Assembly: GCA_963969395.1 (NCBI GenBank)
Contig: OZ017795.1
Coordinates: forward strand, 22,053,063-22,117,062
Length of the DNA: 64,000 nucleotides
Source of the DNA: Pseudoscleropodium purum
Lineage: Eukaryota > Streptophyta > Bryopsida > Hypnales > Brachytheciaceae
Direction: 5' to 3'
The position numbers were made by a program, and so were the translations under genes. The notes beneath the pieces are model-generated. The model did no database searches. It saw only the letters and a list, made by a program, of their open reading frames with translations, and had not been told where the DNA came from. Positions 48,760 through 59,559 of the stretch are shown one piece after another. Every line of letters begins with the position of its first letter. Position 1 is the first letter of the stretch.

Positions 48760-49880
48760 ACTCCAAAAATGAATAGTTGCACTTTTTGGGGGGTTGGAAA
48801 ACAGTGTGAATTAAGAGGAAAGATACAAGTCAGTCCAGTTCACGCCAACGGTCAAGCCTTGGGGGGGGGGGAGGCTAAGGGAGAGATGCCATCTAGGACC
48901 ATGGAAACTACTGGAGCAAAAGACATCCTTCTTTTTGGTCCGAAAACAGTGTGAATTAAGAGGAAAGAGATACAAGTCAGTCCAGTTCACGCAGACGGTC
49001 AAAGCCTGAGGGGGGTGGCTAAGGGAGAGATGCAGTCTAGGACTGTGAAAACTCCCAGAGCAAAAGACCTCCTTTTAGCACCAAGTATCAAGAAAATCTT
49101 GACAAATGGAACGTTGCTTGTCTTCATTTGTAACGGTGGTCGAGAGAAACAAGGTGGTTCCTGTGTGCCATGCCGGCGAGGATGGTGTATTGGCGTCCTT
49201 CTAAGCAAGAGAGCAAATCTCAGTGACGTTGGAAGGGGTGCCTTCCAACCCAAATAAGGAAGGTTGATCTCAAGGTATCGCTGGCGATGTTGAAGGAGTT
49301 GCGGGTGTGAATGTAGTTCCCCTGCTGGTCGAACCGATGAATGTGTCTGAACCTCTCCTCCAACTTTGATGGGCGAGCTTGCAGGAGAACAGCAGATGTT
49401 CTGTGGTTTCAGGAATATTGTAATGGCAGCTCCAGCAGAAGGGGGAAGGGGGGGGGGGAGAAAAACCCATTTTAGCTCCCCAGCTCGCAGCGGGAGATCC
49501 TCCTGAGTTCACAAGCCAAAGGAAAAATTGGAGCTTGGCTGGTCTTCTATTGCCCCAAATGATGTGAATTGCGCGGGTGCCGGGCGGTCTCCTGTCTGGT
49601 GAGCCAGGAGAGCTTTGAGTTTCGTACGTAGCCTTGATGTATGCAGGTTTGTATTGGTGCCGATCACGTGGCCGAGCGAGCTTGGTGGAGTACTTGAAAA
49701 ATTCTTTCGGGGATCCTTGCTCGGGTTTCCCATTTCCACTCTCTTGGGTCGAAGTTGAGGTCCTATATAATAAGGCCATGGAGCCAGATGTGGCCTGTGG
49801 ATCCGGGTTCGGGGTGGATGATGGTGGAATAGCTGCACTTTTGTTCTATACATGAGAATTCTTTGTCGTCTATTGGACAC
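48760..49880 (-). mobile_element. 5'-truncated LINE: reverse-transcriptase zinc-binding region and 3' end
   Basis: The minus strand, 49779 to 49270, reads ...IHIIWGNRRPAKLQFFLWLV, a GAKMG stretch, then CWSCHYNIPETTEHLLFSC and KLAHQSW. This is the pattern of the zinc-binding domain at the C terminus of plant LINE ORF2 (W, P-K-x-x-FFLW, CxxC, E-x-x-EHLLFSC, W). The remaining C-terminal coding and 3' UTR continue leftward after a frame change (49253-48999). The reverse transcriptase and endonuclease are absent, so it is a dead 5'-truncated copy. GC content is higher than its surroundings, suggesting a fairly recent arrival. Confidence 0.75.
48801..49092. repeat. Tandem duplication of about 145 bp in a LINE 3' region
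   Basis: ACAGTGTGAATTAAGAGGAA, AGTCAGTCCAGTTCACGC, CTAAGGGAGAGATGC and GAGCAAAAGAC occur twice in the same order, anchors 48801 and 48946. The first copy has a run of about 10 G. Confidence 0.8.
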
Positions 49881-50194
49881 TTAGTATTTGCAACAACGTT
49901 ACAGGGTTAATGATGGTTCTTAAACACCTACATTAGAAAGAAGAGGAGGCCAAATTTCTTCTTTGCCATACATATCTATTTTTGAAAAAAATAAATTTTT
50001 AAATTTTTTTGGCATTTAGAGTTTTGGAATGATTTTTTGTTGACACTAAAAGTTTAGGTGTTCATGATCGGTAGTGTTGATTCGCATTAAAAGGAGAGCA
50101 AGTATTATCTTTTCTTTGAATTCTTTGAATTTGTCCTCCTGATGTGACAACCATCTTTTTGGTTGGCTAAAGTTTTAGTTTACAATGCCCTCAT

Positions 50195-51096
50195 TTAACC
50201 CCTAAATTCCCATTGTCCCCTCGGGGGACAAATTAGATTTTAGGCAGTTTCTTGTAATCTCAATTTTTGATGAATTGTCTTGAAACTTTCCCGCAAGATA
50301 GAAAATCTGATTATCTATGTGGAAATATAATTTTTATTTCAATTGGTGCTCGGGAACAAAAGCTATACCACTAAAAGCCTAAAATTGAACTCGGTGGGCA
50401 GTACAAAAAAAATTGCAAAAAATGAAAATCAATTTTAATTTTTTTTTCCCTTGAAATGTTTTCTCTTTGTATACATGTGAAGCTTTGATTCATTCTATTT
50501 GAACTAATTATGAGAAAGTTAAAAACCTTTTTGTTTTTTGGGCAATTTTAGCATCTTCTTGAAAAAATAACTTGTAGGGTTCATTTCTGAATGCAATTTT
50601 CACGATTTTTCATAATTTTTTTTTTGAGAATGTTGTGTTCAATTGCTAAAACAATCTCACCACTGGGATTATTGCCTTTCAATCCCATCTTGGATTTATT
50701 AACGATTTAGTTTTTTTCCAATTTTAGGCCTACTTCTACTTAGCACTTTCTTAAAGAATGAAAATCAAGTGTTTTTTAATTGAATTTTTTTCCCTAGAAT
50801 TTCAACTCAATTCTTCAATATAAAAAAAAATTTAATTCAAAGTTTATAGTGCAAAAGAATTTCACAATTGGCGATCGAAGTCATCTAAAATTGCAGGCCA
50901 GTGTTCAAAAATACTTTCTTTTTCAACTTTGAATGCTAATATCTTTCAATCTATACGGTCAAACTTCACAAAATTTTTACTATGTGAGCTAAGAAAAGTA
51001 AAGTACAAGATTCTATGGTTAGATTCTAAAAAAATGATTTTTTTTTGTATTCTTGGATGAAGCCAGCAAAAATGGTCTTGGGAATTTAGGGGTTAA
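50195..51096 (+). mobile_element. TTAA-bounded element, family F2 (copy b)
   Basis: 902 bp with a perfect 18-bp inverted end, TTAACCCCTAAATTCCCA, and its complement ending at 51096. A subterminal hairpin lies at 50213-50231: TTGTCCCC, loop TCG, GGGGACAA. It has the best preserved ends of its family here. Confidence 0.85.
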
Positions 51097-51303
51097 CAAG
51101 AAACTATGAACCAAGCTTTACTACTTGACTTCAAAAGTTTCTACAAGATGAAGTTTGACTTGAAATTTGACGAAACTAGTGCTAGTTGGTTCATAATAAA
51201 CTTTATTTTTTAGAAATGGATTTCATTTTTATCTAGGTGGGTTTATGAAGCTCTTGTGGTGTGGGGGTGGAGTAGATGACCCCTTCTTTTGTTAAGAATT
51301 TTG

Positions 51304-52215
51304 TTAACCCCTAAAGGTTCGTTATGTTTGTTGTTTTGGCAACATAGTAATTTTTGGGAAGTTGGTATGAATGAGGATTTCATATTTGAGGCTGAAATTT
51401 TAACAGAAGGTGTGGACAAGGAATATCTTTCATATGCACTAAATTTCATGACATTTGAAAATATAAGCAAAAAATGATGGCCTAATATGTTACTTTTTCT
51501 TAAATGGGTAGTTCGAGTATATTAGAAAAAATCACTTTTTCCAAAAAATAATTTGAATTTGATTTTCAAGATTTATCTGTACATGGAAAGCTTTGGATCA
51601 TTCCATTTTGATCAATGAAATGAAAATTATGAGGAATTTTTGTTTGCAGGCAGTCATGGATTCACTATTGTAAAATAAATTTTGAAGTCCTTTATTTAAC
51701 TCATTTTTCAATATTTTTTGAAAAAATAAAATCATAGGATGTAGATTGTTCATTACAATATGATTGCCGAACCATGGGGATTGGCATTTTTCAAATCCAT
51801 ATCTTAACAATTTTGAATCATTCTCTATTTCTTTCTATTTATTATATTATCCTATATATTGTACAATTCCAAATCATGTGAAAATTTCAAGCATATAGCC
51901 AACTTATCTAAGAAAAACAATTCAAATAAACACCAACATTTTGGACATTTTATCATAGAAAAGTGACCTTGTGAAGTGCAGGTGCCATATTTTTCTTAAA
52001 GCCGAAAAAATTATTTCAGTGAATTTGAATGCTTATATCTTGCAATCCATATGTTGGAAATTTCAAAAAAATTTATTGCATGTTTTAAAATTAGCATACT
52101 ACAAGATCATATAGGTACATGTGTCAAAAAAAATTCAAAAATTTGATACTTGTACTAAAAATGGCAGTTTTTGAGCTCTTTCAGTAAAAATATAATCATG
52201 GAATTTTAGGATTCA
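51304..52215 (-). mobile_element. TTAA-bounded element, family F1 (copy f, inverted)
   Basis: About 912 bp. The left end TTAACCCCTAAAGG is intact; the right end has decayed to ATTTTAGGATTCAA. Interior order matches the other inverted F1 copies. Frames of 62-75 codons inside are not genes. Confidence 0.75.
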
Positions 52216-53480
52216 AAGAAAGGAAGATAATATAGTTGTATTTTGGAAAATGCTTAGATTGCTTTGCTAGTTTTGTATTGCAAGTTTATTTAGGTGTACG
52301 CTTCTTTTTCAAAAATACCAAAAAAATCATGTTTCCAAAATTAACTAGTCTCGTTTAGTGTAGATTTTCTCTACTTGGCAATATATTGTCATATGGAATA
52401 TCTACTTTTAGACATGTTAGATTTAAATTATATATTGTCTTCTTTATTTTAAATTTTCATGCATTCAAGTGTTTTTCATGAAAAGACGATATTGTTGCTT
52501 CTCACTGTAACAATATTGAAAAATTTGCAAAGATCATTAGATGTTTTTTGGAGATTGGAAGGGCTGTCTAGGCTTGTTCCTAATGTTGTTTTCTAAGCAG
52601 TTCAAGAACGGCTGCTGTCAAATTATTATTATTTTTTTAAATTTAAAAAGAAAAAAAAACTTGAAAAGAAAATTAATTTTTAAAAAATGAAAAAGTGAAG
52701 TGTCAATAGTTGTGCCACGTCACATAGGTGTTGTGGAGCAACGGGAAACCAACTAAATGCAAGGGAATTCATAGCCCTCCCAAGGGCTAAAATCTCATCT
52801 AATGCCTTGGTTCATGACTTTAGGGGGATGTTTTATTTTTAAGTGGAATAGAGTGTCATCTTGTTTTAGAGCATTTTCACTCTTTTATTGGGAAGGGGCC
52901 CTACTTGGTCTAGCCTAACTTCCAAGATCTTCCCCACAATAAATACAACTATATAAAAAAGAGTGCAACTACTTTAGAAAATGAGCATTCACCCCTCCGT
53001 CCTAAGAAGCCTTCCCATCTCTTTACCAAGCTTCAATTTTGTTGGTGTAGCTATGATTTTGTAATATTTGACAATTTGAGCAACTCCCACCAATGAGAAT
53101 GTAAACTAATGGAGATATGGAGAGAAATGGGTAGGAAACTACATTGTTGGTGGAGCTTGGAATGACAATTGAGTTTGTAAAAAGCCATTTGGCAAGGCAA
53201 TTTTCCTATGAAAGGGTGGAGGTGTTCTTAATGCAACAACAATGAAAATACACTCTTCGTAAAGTCTACTAAACAAATCTTCAAAGCTACACAAACAATC
53301 ACTATTGTTAGTGCAAAATATTCATTTCCTCCCACATATCAATGATTACAATGGTAACAAGTGCATTCCTAGCCCCCAAGGTTTAGAAATAAAAATGATG
53401 TAAAAAATTCATTTGTAAGAAAAAGTAATACTAAACTACCTATCTGAATAATATGCAACAACATGGAGCTTGTTTGGAAA
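52216..53480. other. AT-rich spacer
   Basis: No gene or bounded repeat was recognised. Confidence 0.5.
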
Positions 53481-53490
53481 ATACAAGTTT

Positions 53491-54225
53491 AAGGTAACTA
53501 CACCTAAAATTGCACAAACAAGCAATTCAATGTAGTTCTCATTATTACATTCAATTTTTTTTGGTGGGGTCTTGTCGATAGTTAAAAGGGGATTCTAGAT
53601 ATTTTTAGATTAAATGCAATTTTTGGATACCCTATGAATACACTATGAATTTTCAAAGTGCTAAAAACAAGTCTTTTTTAAATTGACCAAAAATTCTCAT
53701 GAACAATGGAAATACATTTTAGGTTTAGATCTATAGTGGTCGATTTATTAGAAAGCAATCAAAATTAGATATAGTCATCTTAGCAATAATTGAGAGCATT
53801 GATGTCTTTACAAGTGAACCAAACATTATGATAAGCTATCAATTTTCAGCCCCATGTGGTGCAAGTACTAAAAAATTATATATATATATACATGAAAAAT
53901 AATTTATAAATAAATAAATAGTAAAATTTGACATGGCATTGACATAGCACTAGTAGTGCCACATCAAATGTTTTTTTTATTAAAAAATAAAAAATAATTT
54001 TATTTCCTTTTTAGTTACACATGAAGGGATAAAATTGAAGACCTTCCAAGGGTTGAAATTTTTCCTAATGCTACCAAATCTATAAACTAGCTATTGATAG
54101 CTTGCCAAATGTTTCTTAAGAATTCTTTAGATAACTTAAGATAACTACCTCCAAAATTGGACAAATAAGCTAATCAATATAGTTCCTATTATTGTATTGA
54201 AAAATTGGGGGAGGGGGGTCTTGTT
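53491..54225 (+). repeat. Direct repeat pair of about 85-90 bp
   Basis: Copies lie at 53491-53575 and 54136-54225: AACTACacCtaAAATTGcAC, AATcaATgTAGTTCtcATTA, GGGGTCTTGT. Sequence between them is AT-rich and includes a TA run at 53878-53890. Confidence 0.65.
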
Positions 54226-54640
54226 GGAATGCAAAAGAAGATTCACCTTTTGCTTTGCCATTTTGTAGCGGATATGGAGTACCCACAACAAGCTTGTTTT
54301 TTAAGGAGAGATCACCAAAATTTGCACCTTCACTTGATACACCCTTGTGGACATGGCACATATAAATCACATCCTCACTTTCTATAGTCATTGTACCAAG
54401 GGTAGATATAGTTCTCTCTATCAAAACTTCAAAGACACTTTGTGCAAGAATGATGTTTCTTGCTGTAATACTCTGCACAAGTATGAGTGGCACTTGTCCC
54501 TCAACCTACCTCCTAGATTGAATCATCTAAGAACATCGGACCAATGTTTCTTTTTCTCCCTTGGATTTTTTTTAATGGTTATGTTTCCTTTCCAAGGAAG
54601 AAGAAATTTTTTTGGGGAAAGAAAGATGACCATCAAAAAG
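54226..54640 (+). mobile_element. LINE 3'-end fragment, plus orientation
   Basis: 54430-54560 is the inverse of the 25.7-kb fragment (CTTTGTGCAAGAATGATG, GAGTGGCACTTGTCCCTCA). Upstream 54226-54430 is probably the adjoining C-terminal coding remnant. A different fragment in opposite orientation follows immediately. Confidence 0.5.
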
Positions 54641-54890
54641 AGAGAAAGGACTGCATCTAATCCTGCTCTCATGGACAATTAAGCCTCATGAAGACCCTGA
54701 AAAATCAATTCCACTTTGGATAGTGGAGATTACTTAAGCAAAAAAACTCCTTTTTACACCAAGTGTTAAGAAACTCCTATCTAATGGTAATTTGCCTATC
54801 CTCGCTACAACGATGGAGGAAGGAAAGAATGTGGTTCTTGTTGGCCATGCCTGCTAGAATGGTGTCCCAAGTGCTGCAAATAGGGTTTCA
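54641..54890 (-). mobile_element. LINE 3'-end fragment, minus orientation
   Basis: It matches the 49.05-49.2-kb LINE tail in order (CACCAAGTgTtAAGAAA, AACGaTGG, GTGGTTCtTGTtGGCCATGC, AATGGTGT). It lies tail-to-tail with the preceding fragment. Confidence 0.5.
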
Positions 54891-55290
54891 GGTAACCAAC
54901 CATAGACTCTCATGAACAGAGGAAGTACATTTTAGACAGGAATCTAGAATATGCAGTTCCCAGAAAGTAGTTGAAATTAGGTAGAGTTACCTAAATACAG
55001 AGTACTAATTTACCTTTCTCCTGGTCAGTTTATAGTTGACTGGGTGCAGATCAGAAATTAAAGCTGATGATTGCCACATTACCACAATCATGAGGCAAGG
55101 ATTCAAAGGATTCAAACTTTCCTGCAAAATAATTCTGAAGGCTATCTGAGCATGGGAAAAAATTCAAACACTCAGTCACGTTTTGTGAAGTACGCTTGTG
55201 CCAGTAATTGCAAGTCACAAGTGACGGCTTTGCTTGCCATGGTGTTTCTGTGGAACTGCCACTTCGAATCAGTTAAGCAATGAAGGTATG
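54891..55290. other. Spacer, partly of a dispersed repeat
   Basis: CTCATGAACAgAGGAAgTAC, ATTTTAGacaggAATCTAgA at about 54909-54950 resembles 53697-53740. The rest is non-repetitive with no recognised gene. Confidence 0.35.
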
Positions 55291-55357
55291 AAAATCCATT
55301 ATCAACCTTTTCATTTGTTTCAAATTAAAAAAAAAAAAAAAAAAATCCATTATCAAC
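55291..55357 (+). mobile_element. Minimal retroposed insertion with 16-bp target-site duplication
   Basis: AAAATCCATTATCAAC occurs at 55291-55306 and again at 55342-55357. Between them are about 20 bases (CTTTTCATTTGTTTCAAATT) followed by a run of A. A poly-A tail plus a long duplication is the mark of target-primed reverse transcription. The insert is an extremely 5'-truncated LINE or SINE tail. Confidence 0.75.
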
Positions 55358-57204
55358 TCTGTCCTAAATAATAGCACCACCAAAATATGAGTATGAATGG
55401 AGAAGGAAGAAAGAACGACGTGGTAGATTGTCATTAAAACAAGGTATGGAGAGAGCTGATCGAAGTCATTCAACAAGTGTCATTATGTGAATTCACCATT
55501 CGGGGTAACATACTCTCATTGCTGATTCTTTGCAATGCGGCAAGTGCGTGCGTGTTTGATTTATATGTGACTGACTTCACATTGATTATTGATGATCTTC
55601 TAAGATGAATTGAGGAGGTTATCTTAACAGCTTTCTACTTTTTGTTTGGTTTTTTTCTCATTGTACTTTCACTTCATCAAGCCTTCTCTTCTATTTGCTA
55701 AAAAATATACCGTAATCCTTCATTCAAATCCCAATCAATTTTCGCAACAAGTGGCAATTAGTGGTGTACATACCTTAAGCCTCCCAACATTGTCATTTCA
55801 AACTTTAGTTTTGGTGACACTACCAGGTAGGAGGTGCTCATTTTGTACATGTTTCAAGAATTGTTCCTATAATTAGACAATGAAGTGTTATTGTAACATT
55901 GTCAAGTTGTTCATATAAGAATGTAGAATCGATGTTAAATGGTCAGTTGGGACTTTATGAAGTTGAAGATGGTCAATTTTTTGAACCATTCCACAAGAAT
56001 TTGTGAGTGAAGTGGTAATAATAATGAAGCTCTTATGGTTCTTTCATTTTGGAGTAAACAGTTATAGAGGCATGTATACAAAGCTTGGGTTTATAGTATA
56101 TGTAGATGGGGAGCTACTTATAATTAAGCCATATACATTTTGAAATTTATATTGCACCATTCAAGGATCGAAGTTTGACATTCATTGATATCATCTATGA
56201 AAAAAAATAACACCTTGTAATAGATGCGTTTGGAAAATCATGTATAATTCAATACATTAGGGAAAATTTGTTAAAAATTGCATTTTAACTCACTATCTCC
56301 CTTCTTACTTTATAAATTTCAGCAAAATTACTCAAACCACATTGTTGGATTGGAAAAGCAAAATATTTCGTAGATGAGTAGTTTCTACTCTCCTACCTTA
56401 CTACAAAGCTAGCAAAGCATTGCCCCCCTACCTTTGTCTAGATGGCTAGAACAATCAAAAACCACCTCACCTTACATCCTTCAACAAACAATTTGTTCTC
56501 AAGATTCGATGCCCTAATTATATTGTCTAAATATAAAACATTTAGTAATTGGTATTTATTCACTATCAAAATTTATTAGGGTATACTTTTGTGTAGATGT
56601 TGGGTTTTATCTCATCCTACCTTAGTTAATAGTACACAAAGGACTTATCCCAAACAATGTTTGAAATCGTATATGAGTATTTTAATCCCTATCATTAAAT
56701 TTGGTTAGTTTGTTGTTAGCAATTGAAAGAAAATTCTAGGTCCTAGCAACATGTAATTTTCAAGCATTATATATATGAATAGATTATGTAAAAATAGACT
56801 ATGAAATTTCAATGCATTGTCTATTAAAAGATGTAAGATGTGGTGTCCTAAAATTTCCCTTGCTATTCAAATAACACCTAAAATTAGCACTAGAATGGTT
56901 AATATGTGTGTTAAAAATGACATTTCTATTAATAAAGTTGTCCCCAGTCCACTAATATGATGGAAAACTAGTAGAAAGCTCGGCTTGGAGCATCACAACT
57001 AGGTGGCCTTATGGTCCCTTAGCATCAAACTTATGGTGCTTTCACTAATGTTCTCATTAGTGTTCTAGTACTAATTTTCTACTAGTAGAAGTAAAAAGGA
57101 TTGTATGTTGCTTTTCAAGCTCTTTCATTCCTATACTTGACATTGATCGAACCTTGGGTTTAACCTTATGAGTTAGTTGTCCAACCCAAAATTAAACAAT
57201 GATT
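55358..57204. other. AT-rich spacer
   Basis: No gene or bounded element was recognised; the longest frame is 76 codons (55646-55876) without motifs. Confidence 0.5.
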
Positions 57205-57207
57205 TTA

Positions 57208-57551
57208 GGGCCACTTCACACATGGGCTGAAGGTCAAGAGTCTGTCGGCCTCCACCAATTAGATTTCAGAAAACCCCAACTTTGGCCTTTCAATCCTTCA
57301 CACAAGGTGGTACAATCCAAAGTCTGTTGCCTTCCAACTTGCCTACATGGCAGCCCAAGCTCCTACGTGACAATGGCCTCACGACGGACTCTCGACTAAA
57401 GTTTGGATTGCCACTTTGTGGTGATCCAAACTCTAGTCAAGAGTCCGTCAAATTTTAACTATTTATTGCCATTTCTTTGGACTCTCGCCCAAAGTTTGGC
57501 CATGAATTCCCATGGCCTCTTCACTTGGTTGGCTCATGTGTGAAGCGTCCC
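57208..57551. mobile_element. Tourist-like (PIF/Harbinger) MITE with TTA duplication
   Basis: 344 bp, ends GGGCCACTTCACACATGGGC and, complemented, GGGACGCTTCACACATGAGC. TTA lies at 57205-57207 and 57552-57554. The interior contains a 26-bp hairpin (57383-57408 with 57424-57449, two mismatches, the 15-base loop itself pairing CCAC/GTGG). Confidence 0.85.
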
Positions 57552-57554
57552 TTA

Positions 57555-58858
57555 GGATATGTAAGGAAAAACCCTAAAAACAACCCATATTATGAAACTA
57601 TTTGGGGCTAAATGTTGAAAGCTTACATATCATTTTCTTAGTCTCACAAGATATACCAACTCCTTGGAGCCTAAGAAACAATTCAAATTTGAAAAATGTG
57701 AGAGTTTGTTATACAATGCAACTTGGAAGATGAATTTGTGGATTAATTAAATAGAAAGTAGTCAATTATAGCCAATAGATTTTGATTTTATATCTTTTCA
57801 AAAATTCAAGTGTCATTGTGACATTTCTTTTGTTAGCATGGTTGTTGTGGCTCATTATAAATTTTTGTCTTTTAGGGCATCCCAAGTTTATTTGTAAAAA
57901 CATTTCTATCTATTGATTGGTGAGGAATTAGAATTTAAGAATATTGTTACTAGTAATGCATCATAAGCTATTTTAAATAGATACAATTTTTTTTGAATTT
58001 GGCCCCCACTGGAAGTAACCTAAAGACCAAAATAATATAGAAGTTACAACAATTCAAGTCTAAAGAAGAAAATAAAATTATGCAAATGGCACAACAAAAC
58101 TATCCACTCCATTTGCATGATTTCGCTTTCTTAAGTTTGAATGATTATAGTCTCTATAGTTTTTTCTTTTCACTTTTTTCCAATTGCATCTATTTAGGTT
58201 TTCAAAAGTCTAAAACCTATTTTTTGGGGGGTCATTTAAAGTATTTTGGAATTTATTTCTTATACTAATATTCCAAAATTCTAATCCCATGTCAATCACA
58301 AGTTAATAATACATTTGTTGAATGGTTTTGGAGTACGCATTGTTGCCAATAGAGTATTTCAGTTTGCATGTCACAGGACCTATTCTAGTTGTCCTATATC
58401 CAATTCAAAATGTTATTATATTTATTTAAAGTGCCTTTCGATGTGCTTCTAATGATTGTAATCTCAAATTCTAATTTCACACCATCCAAAAGATAGTAAA
58501 ATACTTCAAAATTGATTCAATAGTTTGTTCATGATACTTTCATGTTTAAAGAGTGTAGGTTGGAACTAAACCGCATCAACATTTATACTACCTAAGGTTC
58601 AAAAATTCTAATTTTATTATCATATAAAAAATGTAAAAATGTGCTTCTTTTGCTAAAGAGAAAATAGAAAGCTAATTTTTCTTACAAAATAGCCACATTC
58701 CTATTGTATTTTTATACATGAAACCAAACTTTATCTAGGTATTACCTAGATTTCATATATCACGTGGGACTTAATTGTAAAGTCTGTGACTAAGGAACCA
58801 AGAGCCTGATTTTGAAACAAATAGAGGTTGAAATTGGGGTTTGTTAGAATTGCATGAA
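57555..58858. other. AT-rich spacer
   Basis: No gene or bounded repeat was recognised. Confidence 0.5.
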
Positions 58859-59363
58859 ACTAAATCATGACAATTCCAAGGGAAAATGCAAGAAGTTTTC
58901 ATTTGTTATAAAAATTTTATTTTTCAAATTATGAATTCATATTTGCAATGAGAGTTCCCAAATTAGCTATAGAAGGTTTAGAGTGACCCTAGATATGGTT
59001 CAAAATAGGGGGCTTTTTTTTTACTTTTATCCTAGGAGAACACCAAAATTACCTCAATGGGTTCATTTTATGGGTAGAATTTCACGTCCCGTTATGAAAT
59101 TTGAGCAAGACATTAAATCCAACCCAGGAAGTAGGCTCAATAGGGTAATTTTGGGGTTCATCGGGGCTAAAAGTAAAAGAAAGTCCCCTATTTTGAGCCA
59201 TGTCCAAGGTATGTTCTCGATACCCTCTACCTAATTCGGGGTCTTTGATTGCAAATATAAATCCAAAACTTGCAAAAAGAAATAATGTGAAAAATAAAAA
59301 TTTCAGGGTTTTCTTGGGGGTAAAAAATCCTGCATTTTCATCCTACATGGGATTGGATTTAGT
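58859..59363. mobile_element. Large foldback: inverted dimer of the 27.5-kb MITE
   Basis: 505 bp, exactly about twice 252. The left arm (58859-59090) and right arm (59125-59363) are inverted copies: AAAATAGGGGGCTTTT against TCCCCTATTTTGAGCC, and CATATTTGCAAT against ATTGCAAATATA. Ends are ACTAAATC and GATTTAGT, decayed TTAAATC-type ends. A transcript would form a long near-perfect hairpin. It lies just upstream of the NPH3-like promoter. Confidence 0.8.
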
Positions 59364-59559
59364 GTCTTGCTAAATTTGGTGCAGTGTTTCTTTTGTACTG
59401 TTCTTAGTAAAAACTTCCTCTGACACCCATAGTTCAAACAGGGGAGACCATTGCGATTAACTCTATTATATCACCCAAATATAACGTGCTGGTATTAACA
59501 AATAGGTGTCTACTTCTCGCAAATGAAAAGAAATTTCACTGATTCCACAACACCGGATG

